A stretch of 64,000 nt of DNA from Janthinobacterium sp. 61. Lineage in GTDB: Bacteria; Pseudomonadota; Gammaproteobacteria; Burkholderiales; Burkholderiaceae_D. Each line of letters starts with the position of its first letter. The first letter of the stretch is position 1. The notes under the pieces are model-generated. The model did not search any database, was not told the origin of the DNA, and saw nothing but the letters and a program-made list of their open reading frames with translations. A program made the translations under genes and the position numbers. Location of the stretch: assembly GCF_002846335.1 (NCBI RefSeq), contig NZ_PJMQ01000001.1, positions 744,001 through 808,000 on the forward strand, in the 5' to 3' direction. Positions 7,440 through 15,133 of this stretch are shown here, in pieces.

Positions 7440-8786
7440 ATGCACTTGATTAACTCCAGTTTGAACCACGCCTTGCGCGTGCCGCTGGCTGCGGAAATCC
7501 ACTCGCGGCCGTTTTTGCAGCTCGATGCCCCCGAGCTGATCACCCATCTGGCCGTCTACAAGGATGACAGCGCGGCACCGGGCGCGTCGAATATGGCGGC
7601 CCAGCACGCCACTTTGGCTGCCCTGTGCACGCATTTCGGCGTCACGCCCCCGACCACCGAAGCCAAGTATTTTTATTACGACTTTGGCCGCTTCCGCCTG
7701 AAATGGGAATGCCACACGGAATTTGCCACGTTTACCTTCGCCGAACATGGGGGCGCCGCCTTGCCGCTGGAGCAGGCGTTCGAGCGCATGCCGTTGGAAC
7801 AGTTGCCGCAGCAATGGCTGGCGGGCTTGAAGGGCAAGCTGATGGTGGCCGCGCACGTGGTGCTGGAGCAGGCGACGGAGCCCGCCGAGATTTTCATGCA
7901 GGATTTGTCACGCGTATTCGAGGGCAATACCCTGGCCGGCAGCAAGGTGTTGCAGGGTGGCGAATTGTGGACGGACTTCACCATCCAGTCTGACGGCTTC
8001 AGCCGTTTCGTCATCCGCGATGCGGGCATGCGCTCGCAGCAGTCGGGCCGTTTGGTGCAGCGCGTGCTGGAAATCGAAACCTACCGCATGATGGCATTGC
8101 TGGGCTTGCCCTACGCCATGCAGGCGGCGCCATCCTTGAACGCCATCGAGAACGAACTGGCGACCTTGGCCGCCGCCATGGTAGACACGGATGACGCGCC
8201 GGGCCTGGCCAAGGGCGACGAGGGCCTTGCGGAGCAAGCCTTGCTTGACCGCATCACGCGCCTGGCGGCCCGCATTGAAAAGCTGTCACTTGACAATAGC
8301 TACCGTTTTTCTGCCTCGAAAGCCTACATGGGCCTGGTCAAGGCGCGCATCGAGGAATTGCGCGAAGTGCGCATCGAGGGTATTCCCACGGTCGAGGAAT
8401 TCATGGATCGCCGCTTGACGCCCGCCATGAATACCTGCGAAGCGATGGCCAGCCGACAGGAAGCGATGGCGCAGCGTATCGCCAACACGAATGATTTGCT
8501 GCGCACGCGCGTGGGCATCGTGCAGGAATTGCAAAACCGGCAAATCCTGCAATCGATGAACGCCCGCGCGGCGCAGCAGCTGCAGCTGCAGCAAGCGGTG
8601 GAAGGCCTCTCCGTGGCGGCAATCTCGTATTACGTAATCGGCCTGTTCAGCTACACGGGCAAGGCGGCCAAGGTGATGGGCTTGCCCGTGAACCCTGAAA
8701 TCCTCGTCGGCGCCCTGGTGCCCTTCGTGGCGGCCGGCGTCTGGCTGGGGCTGCGGCGCATGCACCACAAGCTGCACGCGCACTGA
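7440..8786 (+). CDS. DUF3422-family membrane protein
   Basis: A 448-residue protein of the DUF3422 family; no biochemical function is known. The N-terminal half starts with HALRVPLAAEIHSRPF, the recognisable family opening, and a central helical, coiled-coil-prone part (about residues 270-390) leads to two C-terminal membrane segments (SYYVIGLFSYTGKAAKVMG and ILVGALVPFVAAGVWLGL), so the bulk is expected to be cytoplasmic and tail-anchored. ATG at 7440 is preferred to a TTG three codons earlier; the ribosome site is weak in either case. It appears to be a single-gene unit preceded by a structured leader. Confidence 0.85.
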   Translation: MHLINSSLNHALRVPLAAEIHSRPFLQLDAPELITHLAVYKDDSAAPGASNMAAQHATLAALCTHFGVTPPTTEAKYFYYDFGRFRLKWECHTEFATFTFAEHGGAALPLEQAFERMPLEQLPQQWLAGLKGKLMVAAHVVLEQATEPAEIFMQDLSRVFEGNTLAGSKVLQGGELWTDFTIQSDGFSRFVIRDAGMRSQQSGRLVQRVLEIETYRMMALLGLPYAMQAAPSLNAIENELATLAAAMVDTDDAPGLAKGDEGLAEQALLDRITRLAARIEKLSLDNSYRFSASKAYMGLVKARIEELREVRIEGIPTVEEFMDRRLTPAMNTCEAMASRQEAMAQRIANTNDLLRTRVGIVQELQNRQILQSMNARAAQQLQLQQAVEGLSVAAISYYVIGLFSYTGKAAKVMGLPVNPEILVGALVPFVAAGVWLGLRRMHHKLHAH

Positions 8787-8860
8787 GCGGGACGACAGGG
8801 GGGCAACATTTTTGCTATCTTCCGGCATTCGACCGTCAGGTGTTCTGAAAAGGAAAATGC

Positions 8861-10381
8861 GTGCTACCGAATGTTGGAGATGTTTACTGTGTGTTTTCGT
8901 CCGAGCTGCAGCAATATGTGGCTTGCCAGGTCACCCGCATCAAGGATGCGTCCTCGTCCAGGCCGCTCGCTGCCGTGCTGGAGCTGGACTGGAGTGGTGA
9001 CGCCTTGCCCGATGCGGCGGCCGTGCAAGCCATGCAGCCGCTCGTGTGCGACTATTTCTTCTGGAATAAGCGCCACGATCACTGCTATGCCACGGCGAAT
9101 GTGCCGCCTGGACATACCCTCATTGGCAATATCGCGCCGCTGGTCGATGTGGAAGTCAATAGCTACCGCAGCGGCTGGAACGTGGGGGATAGCGTTGTAC
9201 GCCAACGCCGCTGGGAGCGCATCGATCCGGTGCGGCGCCAGCAGTTCAAGGCAGCGTCGCGCGAGCATGAAGTGACGCTCGGCGGCCAGGCCTTCCGGCA
9301 GGATGCGACGAAAATCAATGACAGCGTCTTGCAGGCGCTGGGCGACATGTCCGAGCTGGAGCAACTGCCTTGCCTGATGTCGATCGAGACTGGTGACGGC
9401 ACGCAGGCATTGATGGAGTTTATCCAGGGCAATCCCTTCATCAATGAACTGCACTGGCAATCATCGACAGTGCATGTGCTCGATTTCAGCGGCAGCGGCC
9501 TGGAACGCCTGATCCTGCAGCCCGATGGCGTCACCAGCCTGGTCTTGAACAAAGGCTTGAGCCTTCTCGCGCTGCGCAGCGCGCCGTCGCCGTCGTTGCG
9601 CATCGACGATGGCGCGGATGGCCGCCATCTGACACTCCAGTGTACGCACGCGCTGCCGCCGTTCCACGGTCTCGACCGGCTGGGTGGCCTGTCGCTGGTG
9701 AGCATGAAAGAAGTTGATTTGGCACAAGTGGCACAGCGCTTTCCTCATCTGACGGCCTTGCGGATCTGGGGCAAGCCGGGGCTGGCGTCGCATATGACCA
9801 GCCTTGCGCAGCTGACCCAGCTGCAAATGTTTACCACCTATGATCTGTTCGGTTTCAAGGCGGAGGACTTTCCTCTTGCCACACAATTGCCGAAGCTGGC
9901 AACCCTGAGGATGACCAGCTTGCCCGCCGATGCGGCCAAGGTCATCAAGGCCGGTTACAAGAAAGCGGCGGCGCTGGGACTGGACTTATCGGTGACCAAG
10001 GCGCGCAAGCCGGAATGGCTGGCTGAAAACCTGCTCAACCCCTTCCGCGACTGGGATGGCCGCGAGCATATTTCTCCCGCGTATGCGAAAAAGGCGGCAC
10101 TGGCCTACAAGAACATGCTGGCCGTGACGCGCAGCATCGATGCCGCCATGGAGGCAACGGCCGCCACTGCGGCGCTGGAGGCCATGGTCGCCGCCTATGT
10201 GGACGCCTTCAACAAGATGGACCGGCGCTCTGGCATCATCGAGACGGTGGAACGCGAGGAAATTTACGTGGTGCTGGTGGCGTTGCTGGCTCAGCTGGTA
10301 CAGCAGCTGGGAGAGCAGGGTGCGGCGCTCGTCGACGAAGCGGCCTTGCTGGAGTTGTTCGACCATTTGCGCGATTTTTAG
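8861..10381 (+). CDS. Unrecognised protein with leucine-rich-repeat-like middle
   Basis: Not recognised with confidence. The 506-residue product starts at GTG, eight bases after AAAAGGAAA. Residues 1-130 (PNVGDVYCVFSSELQQYVACQVTRI, then DYFFWNKRHDHCYA) look like a compact beta domain similar in outline to Imm26-type immunity proteins, but this is tentative. Residues about 190-370 have regularly spaced leucines (VLDFSGSGLERLILQ, LTALRIWGKPGL, LPKLATLRMTSLP) like an irregular leucine-rich repeat. The end is helical and Ala-rich (TAALEAMVAAYVDAFNKMD, VALLAQLVQQL). There is no signal peptide or membrane segment, so it is probably cytosolic. No partner gene is obvious. Confidence 0.7.
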   Translation: MLPNVGDVYCVFSSELQQYVACQVTRIKDASSSRPLAAVLELDWSGDALPDAAAVQAMQPLVCDYFFWNKRHDHCYATANVPPGHTLIGNIAPLVDVEVNSYRSGWNVGDSVVRQRRWERIDPVRRQQFKAASREHEVTLGGQAFRQDATKINDSVLQALGDMSELEQLPCLMSIETGDGTQALMEFIQGNPFINELHWQSSTVHVLDFSGSGLERLILQPDGVTSLVLNKGLSLLALRSAPSPSLRIDDGADGRHLTLQCTHALPPFHGLDRLGGLSLVSMKEVDLAQVAQRFPHLTALRIWGKPGLASHMTSLAQLTQLQMFTTYDLFGFKAEDFPLATQLPKLATLRMTSLPADAAKVIKAGYKKAAALGLDLSVTKARKPEWLAENLLNPFRDWDGREHISPAYAKKAALAYKNMLAVTRSIDAAMEATAATAALEAMVAAYVDAFNKMDRRSGIIETVEREEIYVVLVALLAQLVQQLGEQGAALVDEAALLELFDHLRDF

Positions 10382-10393
10382 CTCCTTTCGCTC

Positions 10394-10428
10394 TCTAGAA
10401 AAAAAGTTCTAGACAATCGATTCTAGAA
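10394..10428. promoter_or_regulatory. TTCTAGA boxes, probable BlaI-type operator
   Basis: Three related boxes lie just before the repressor ATG at 10445: TCTAGAA at 10394-10400, TTCTAGA at 10407-10413 and the palindrome TTCTAGAA at 10421-10428. The first two form an inverted repeat with a 6-bp spacer. BlaI/MecI repressors bind dyads of this size over their own promoter, so these are the likely operator of the repressor-sensor operon. Confidence 0.65.
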
Positions 10429-10444
10429 TGGGTATTCTGGCTGC

Positions 10445-10837
10445 ATGTTAAAAAATACTTCCACCCCCCATCCCACGGCCGCCGAACTGGACTTGCTGCG
10501 CATCTTGTGGCAACGCGGTCCTTCCGACGCCCGGGCCGTGTACGACGCCCTGGCTGCAGAGCGTGCCGACGCCAGTTACGCCACCGTGCTGCGCCAGCTG
10601 CAATTGATGCATGGCAAGGGACTCTTGAGCCGCGATGAAAGCCAGCGGCCGCAGTTGTATGCCGCCGTCGACGCGCAGGAAAAGTTGCAAACCAGTTTGC
10701 TCAAGGATTTGATCGGCAAGGTGTTTTCCGGTTCCGGCAAGGCGCTGGTGCTGACGGCGCTGCGTGAACACGTGAGCGACGCGGAACGCCTGGAAATTGA
10801 AAAGGTACTGCGCAGCAAGGATGGCAAGGCGCCATGA
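10445..10837 (+). CDS. blaI: BlaI/MecI/CopY-family repressor
   Basis: A 130-residue winged-helix repressor: PTAAELDLLRILWQRGPSDARAVYDAL forms the first helices, SYATVLRQLQLMHGKGLLSRDE the recognition helix and wing, and the C-terminal helices form the dimerisation domain where BlaI proteins are cleaved by their sensor peptidase. It is shorter than or equal to usual family length (about 120-140). It overlaps the membrane peptidase gene by ATGA and lies two genes before the B3 beta-lactamase, the standard BlaI-BlaR1 arrangement. It probably represses its own operon, and possibly the lactamase, via the TTCTAGA boxes. Confidence 0.87.
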   Translation: MLKNTSTPHPTAAELDLLRILWQRGPSDARAVYDALAAERADASYATVLRQLQLMHGKGLLSRDESQRPQLYAAVDAQEKLQTSLLKDLIGKVFSGSGKALVLTALREHVSDAERLEIEKVLRSKDGKAP

Positions 10838-12594
10838 ACCTGGACATGCGCTTGGGCATAGAGTTGGGCAACCTTGTCCCGGCGCTGGGCTGGGTCTTGC
10901 TGTACTTTGTCTGGCAGGGCGTGATCGTCGGCGCCGTGTCCGCTGTCCTGCTCTGGCTGCTGCGCCACGCCAGCGCGCGCTGGCGCTATGCGGTCTGCGC
11001 GCTGGCGCTGCTGCTATGCCTGTGTATTCCCTTGCTTCATCTGCTTACTCTCCTGTCTGGCACATCGCTGGCCCAGTTGCCGATGGCCGCGCCGCCCGCC
11101 TGGCGCGCCGCGCTGCAAGCGTGGATGCCGGCCCTGGTGCTGGCCTGGAGCGCGGGCGTTGGGCTGATGAGCTTGCGCCTGTGCCTGGGCCTGGCATGGG
11201 TCGGCAAGCTGCGCCGCCAGGCAGTGGCCGCGCCGGCCATCTGGCAGACGCGCCTCGATGCGCTGGCGCTGCGCATGGGCTTGCGCGGCAGTCAGCAAGT
11301 GCCGCTGAAGCTGCACGCGGGACTGTCCAGCCCCGTGACCGTGGGTTTCTGGCGCCCCGTCATCCTGCTGCCAGCCGCCTTGCTAAGCGGCATGCCCGTC
11401 GCCCTGCTCGAGGCGCTGCTGGCGCATGAGCTGGCGCACGTGCGGCGCTGGGATTACCTGGTCAATCTGCTGCAAAGCGTGGCCGAGGCGCTGCTGTTCT
11501 TCCATCCAGTCGTCTGGTGGCTGTCGGCGCGCATGCGGGCCGAGCGCGAACAGGTGGCCGACGCCCTGGCTGCACAGGCACTGCAAGACCCGCAGCAGCT
11601 GGCCACGGCGCTGCATGCGCTGTCCTTGCACGCTGCCACGCCGAGCCAGCCCGGCTTGCTGATGTCGGCCCGGGGCGGAGCGCTGCTGACGCGCATCGAA
11701 CGCCTGATGGCGCCCGGCCCCGACACGGCCGGCTGGAAACTGGCCGTGCCCGCCTTGCTGCTGGCCTGCGCCACCTTGCTGCTGCAGGTGCAGGGCAAGC
11801 CTGCCGTCAGCGGGGCGACCCTGGCCGAGGCCGCCGCCGGCATGCTGGCCTTGCCCGTCAGCGCGAAACATATGCTGGTGTTCGACGACGCCAGCGGCAA
11901 GGTATTGATGGCGAAAGATGCGGACGCCGTCGTGCCCATCGCTTCGATCACCAAGCTGATGACGGCCATGGTGGTGCTGGACGCGGGCCTCGACCCGGAT
12001 GAACAGCTGCGCATCGTGCGCGCCGATGGCGACTCTTCGCTGCAGCGCCACAGCCTGCTGGCCGACGGCGTGGCCGTGTCGCGCGGCGCGCTGTTGCAAC
12101 TGGCGCTGCTGCCGTCCGAAAACCGCGCCGCCGCCGCGCTGGCGCGCACCTATCCGGGTGGCAGTGCGGCGTTTCATCAGGCACTGCAGGCGAAGATCCA
12201 CAGCCTGGGCCTGGTGCGCACCACCCTGACGGACCCGGTCGGCAGTTCTCCCGCGAATACCTCCACGGCCAGCGAGGTGGCCAAGATCGTGGCGGCCGCC
12301 GCGCGCTATCCGGACATTGCCCGCATCACTAGCCACCCGCAGGCCAGCGTGGCCGTCAATGGCAAGACGCGCACCCTGCACAACACGAATCCGCTGGTAG
12401 GCGGCAAGGGCTGGGACATTTTGCTGTCCAAGACGGGCAGCAGCCACGAGGCGGGCAGCTGCCTGACCATGCGCATGCGCAGCGGCGGCAAGCACGTCAC
12501 CGTGGTGCTGCTGGACGCCGATGGCGCGCAGCGGCGCTCGCTCGACGCCGGACACATCCGCGACACCCTGGCCGACAGGACTGGCCGCATGTAG
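10834..12594 (+). CDS. M56 metallopeptidase fused to PBP7-like D-Ala-D-Ala peptidase domain
   Basis: A 586-residue membrane sensor candidate. Residues 1-320 are a BlaR1/MecR1-type M56 peptidase with hydrophobic segments near 18-45, 52-75, 97-123 and 300-319 and the zinc motif HELAH (His198, Glu199, His202), followed by the distal acidic region AEREQVADALA. Residues about 340-586 are periplasmic and carry the serine-peptidase triad of S11/PBP7 carboxypeptidases: SITK (Ser371, Lys374), SEN (Ser428 to Asn430) and KTG (533-535). In BlaR1 the sensor domain is instead of class D beta-lactamase type. Beta-lactam acylation of Ser371 signalling to the M56 site is an inference. The lactamase gene starts 60 bp downstream. 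Confidence 0.88.
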   Translation: MNLDMRLGIELGNLVPALGWVLLYFVWQGVIVGAVSAVLLWLLRHASARWRYAVCALALLLCLCIPLLHLLTLLSGTSLAQLPMAAPPAWRAALQAWMPALVLAWSAGVGLMSLRLCLGLAWVGKLRRQAVAAPAIWQTRLDALALRMGLRGSQQVPLKLHAGLSSPVTVGFWRPVILLPAALLSGMPVALLEALLAHELAHVRRWDYLVNLLQSVAEALLFFHPVVWWLSARMRAEREQVADALAAQALQDPQQLATALHALSLHAATPSQPGLLMSARGGALLTRIERLMAPGPDTAGWKLAVPALLLACATLLLQVQGKPAVSGATLAEAAAGMLALPVSAKHMLVFDDASGKVLMAKDADAVVPIASITKLMTAMVVLDAGLDPDEQLRIVRADGDSSLQRHSLLADGVAVSRGALLQLALLPSENRAAAALARTYPGGSAAFHQALQAKIHSLGLVRTTLTDPVGSSPANTSTASEVAKIVAAAARYPDIARITSHPQASVAVNGKTRTLHNTNPLVGGKGWDILLSKTGSSHEAGSCLTMRMRSGGKHVTVVLLDADGAQRRSLDAGHIRDTLADRTGRM

Positions 12595-12606
12595 TGATAC
12601 CCCCCC

Positions 12607-12637
12607 GGGCGCGCCAGTGCGGGCGCCCTTCTTTTTA
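12607..12637 (+). terminator. Possible terminator or attenuator before the beta-lactamase
   Basis: Arms GGGCGC and GCGCCC enclose a short GC-rich loop and are followed by CTTCTTTTT. It lies between the sensor stop and the lactamase ATG, so it may lower read-through into the lactamase or act as a weak terminator. Confidence 0.5.
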
Positions 12638-12653
12638 CACTCTGGAGATGAAG

Positions 12654-13616
12654 ATGACACTATTGGCGAAGTTGATGCTGGCTACGGTTGCGACCATGGC
12701 GGCAGGTACGGTGCAGGCGAAGACGCCGGCACCGGTGCAGGATAAACCGGTCAATTGCGATAATTGCAAAGAATGGAATGCGCCCGTCAAGCCGTTCAAT
12801 ATCCATGGCAACAGCTGGTATGTGGGCACGGCCGGTCTGTCCGCCGTGCTGGTGACGAGTCCGCAGGGCCATATCCTGCTCGACGGCGCGCTGCCGCAAT
12901 CGGCACCCCTGATCATCGCCAGCATCAAGGCGCTGGGTTTTCGCATCGAGGACGTGAAATACATCCTCAATTCGCATGCCCATTGGGATCATGCGGGCGG
13001 CATCGCCGCGCTGCAGCGGGCCAGTGGCGCCACCGTCATGGCCAGCGCAGCGGCGGCCCCGGTGTTGCAAAGCGGCACCAATGGCAAAGATGATCCGCAG
13101 TACCAGGCCGATCCCGTCGTGCACGTTGCCAAGATAAGCAAGGTCAGCCTGGTGGGCGAGGGCGATACCGTCAAGGTGGGCCCTTTGACCTTGACGGCCC
13201 ACATGACGCCGGGCCACACGCCCGGCGGCACGACATGGACCTGGACGTCGTGCGAAGGCCAGCGCTGCCTGGATGTGGTGTATGCGGATAGCCTGAACCC
13301 GTATGCCAGCGGCGATTTCCGCTATACGGGCAAAGGCGCGGGCAAGGGTGGCTCGCCTGACGTTTCGGCCTCGTTCGAAGCGAGCATCGCCAAGGTGGCT
13401 GCCTTGCCATGCGACATCATCATCCCCGTGCATCCGGGCACGACGGACGTGCTGGGCAAGGCGGCCAAGCGCAGCGGCACGGACAATCCCCTGATTGACG
13501 CCAACGCCTGCCGCGCCTATGCAGCCGAAGCGGGCGGCATGCTGGCCAAGCGCCTGGCGAAAGAACGGGGCGTTGCGTTACCAGCCGAAGCCAAAGACGC
13601 CGCGCACGCGCATTAA
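12654..13616 (+). CDS. bla: Subclass B3 metallo-beta-lactamase, THIN-B-like
   Basis: Secreted zinc enzyme hydrolysing beta-lactams, including carbapenems in this subclass. The 320-residue precursor has a signal peptide (MTLLAKLMLATVATMAAGTVQA) and the B3 zinc ligands: HAHWDH (His108, His110, Asp112, His113), His188 in GHTPGG and His260 in PVHPG; the Cys of subclass B1/B2 is absent, as expected for B3. It looks very like the J. lividum THIN-B enzyme, from memory. The start at 12654 was chosen because GGAG lies six bases upstream; the ATG at 12648 abuts GGAG directly. It follows a blaI-type repressor and a sensor-like peptidase, so its expression is probably inducible. Confidence 0.93.
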   Translation: MTLLAKLMLATVATMAAGTVQAKTPAPVQDKPVNCDNCKEWNAPVKPFNIHGNSWYVGTAGLSAVLVTSPQGHILLDGALPQSAPLIIASIKALGFRIEDVKYILNSHAHWDHAGGIAALQRASGATVMASAAAAPVLQSGTNGKDDPQYQADPVVHVAKISKVSLVGEGDTVKVGPLTLTAHMTPGHTPGGTTWTWTSCEGQRCLDVVYADSLNPYASGDFRYTGKGAGKGGSPDVSASFEASIAKVAALPCDIIIPVHPGTTDVLGKAAKRSGTDNPLIDANACRAYAAEAGGMLAKRLAKERGVALPAEAKDAAHAH

Positions 13617-13621
13617 TCGTT

Positions 13622-13957
13622 TTACTCTGCCGCCTGCTGCTGTTTTTGCAGGCGTTTCAGGAACACCGTCATTTCCTTGACGGCTTGCAGGTCGCCTTTC
13701 TGCTGGGCCACAGTCACGCCCGTTGTCCAGGCGGCCTGCGCTTCGTCCAGCCGGCCCAGCTGCTGCAAGGCCTTGCCCAGCAGTTTCCAGGCGGCGGAAT
13801 AGCCCGCTTGCTGTTGCGTCGCCTGCGCCAAGTGCAGGGCTGCTTGCCCGGCGTCATGCTCTTTCAGACAGGCGTCGCCCAGGCCGAAGCGCAGCAGGGC
13901 GCTGTCGCGTCCCTGCGCCAGCAGTTTTTCCAGCTTTTCACGCATTCCCGGCCTCAT
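13622..13957 (-). CDS. Small tetratricopeptide-repeat protein
   Basis: A 111-residue all-helical protein with about two to three TPR-like units (ALLRFGLGDACLKEHDAGQAALHLAQATQ, SAAWKLLGKALQQLGRLDEAQAAWTTGV) and a charged Gln-rich end (FLKRLQKQQQAAE). No signal peptide. TPR units suggest protein-protein contact; no partner is evident. The ATG at 13957 is used; the next Met at 13945 has a better spaced purine run and is an alternative start, while a TTG at 13969 is unlikely. It ends 5 bp from the convergent beta-lactamase stop. Confidence 0.7.
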   Translation of the reverse strand: MRPGMREKLEKLLAQGRDSALLRFGLGDACLKEHDAGQAALHLAQATQQQAGYSAAWKLLGKALQQLGRLDEAQAAWTTGVTVAQQKGDLQAVKEMTVFLKRLQKQQQAAE

Positions 13958-13961
13958 CTTG

Positions 13962-13985
13962 ATATGCAAGTATATTCTTGCATAT
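13962..13985. promoter_or_regulatory. Inverted repeat upstream of the TPR gene
   Basis: Arms ATATGCAAG and CTTGCATAT are perfect 9-bp complements around TATATT. The dyad lies directly before the TPR-protein start, so it is a candidate operator or part of its promoter. Confidence 0.5.
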
Positions 13986-14018
13986 TAACGCTTCGGCCTG
14001 CAAGTAACAAGCCGGCGT

Positions 14019-15005
14019 TCAATTGGCCACATCCACCACCAGCTTGCCGCGCGCGCTGCCATCGATTTGGGCTACATGCGCATCGTGCACCGTGCGCAAG
14101 CTAAAGCGGCGTGGATCAAGCCGCACCCGCAGCTTGCCCGCGTCGATCAGCTTGTTAGCTTCGCGCAAGATCGCGCCATGGCGCGCATGGCCCTCGCCGC
14201 TCAACAGGGGCAATAAGGTGAACACGCCCGAGTAGCTGGCCGCGCGCGCCGTCAGCGGGCTCAGGGCGAACGTGCCCCAGCCCAGGCAACTGACGACATG
14301 GCCACCATAAACCTTCGCTGCCCGGAAACTGGCGTCCAGGGTGGCGCCGCCCACCGTATCGTAGACGATGTCGAAGCCGGCGCCGCCCGTGTGTTCGGCC
14401 ACGTAGTCATCCACCGTGCTGGTGCGGTAATCGATGAAGCGCGCGCCCAGCGCCTCGATGGCAGCGCGGCTGGCGGCGCTGCCCGTGGCATACACCGTGG
14501 CGCCAAAGGTGAGCGCGAGCTGCACGGCCATGTGCCCAACGCCGCCCGCGCCGCCATGCACCAGTACGGTGTCGCCCGCCTTCACATGGGCGCGGTCGAC
14601 CAGCCCTTCCCAGGCCGTGATGAAAACGAGGGGCAGGGCGGCCGCTTCGCGCATGCTCAGCGCTGGCGGCACGGGCGCCAGCAGGGCAGCGTCGAAGACG
14701 CCGTACTCGGCTAGCGAGCCCTGGACACCTCCGATGCCGCCCGCCATGCCATAGACTGTTGCGCCAACGTGAAAAGTCGTCACGCCCTCGCCCACGGCCG
14801 CCACCGTGCCGGCCACGTCGATGCCGAGGATGGCGGGCAGGCGGGGCCGGGCGTGCGGGGCGGTGCCGGCGGCGATTTTCGTGTCCAGCGGATTGACGCC
14901 GCTGGCGGCGATGCGCACGAGGACTTGGCCGGGGCCGGGCTGTGGCAAGGGCAGGTTTGCTATGGTCATGGGGGCGGCAAAGGTGGTGAGGACGAGGGCT
15001 TGCAT
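14019..15005 (-). CDS. Zinc-independent quinone-oxidoreductase-type MDR enzyme
   Basis: A 328-residue NAD(P)H-dependent medium-chain dehydrogenase/reductase of the quinone oxidoreductase branch. It has the N-terminal GroES-like fold (GPGQVLVRIAASGVNPLDTKIAAG), the Rossmann motif VLVHGGAGGVGHMAVQLA at about residues 150-167 and lacks the zinc-binding Cys cluster of alcohol dehydrogenases. The start MQALVL follows AGGAGA by five bases; the longer frame to 15050 overlaps the divergent LysR promoter. Divergent LysR gene 15134 probably regulates it. The substrate is likely an electrophilic quinone or enone. Confidence 0.87.
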   Translation of the reverse strand: MQALVLTTFAAPMTIANLPLPQPGPGQVLVRIAASGVNPLDTKIAAGTAPHARPRLPAILGIDVAGTVAAVGEGVTTFHVGATVYGMAGGIGGVQGSLAEYGVFDAALLAPVPPALSMREAAALPLVFITAWEGLVDRAHVKAGDTVLVHGGAGGVGHMAVQLALTFGATVYATGSAASRAAIEALGARFIDYRTSTVDDYVAEHTGGAGFDIVYDTVGGATLDASFRAAKVYGGHVVSCLGWGTFALSPLTARAASYSGVFTLLPLLSGEGHARHGAILREANKLIDAGKLRVRLDPRRFSLRTVHDAHVAQIDGSARGKLVVDVAN

Positions 15006-15133
15006 GGGGTTCTCCTGTGGTTGATGCCCCAGTCTAGGCGGCGACGGCACAAAGAAAAACGGGGCGCGGCCCGATGCACTATTTCAGTATCGTGGATAAT
15101 CGCCGGCATCAAGGAGTTCACAGGGAGACAGAA

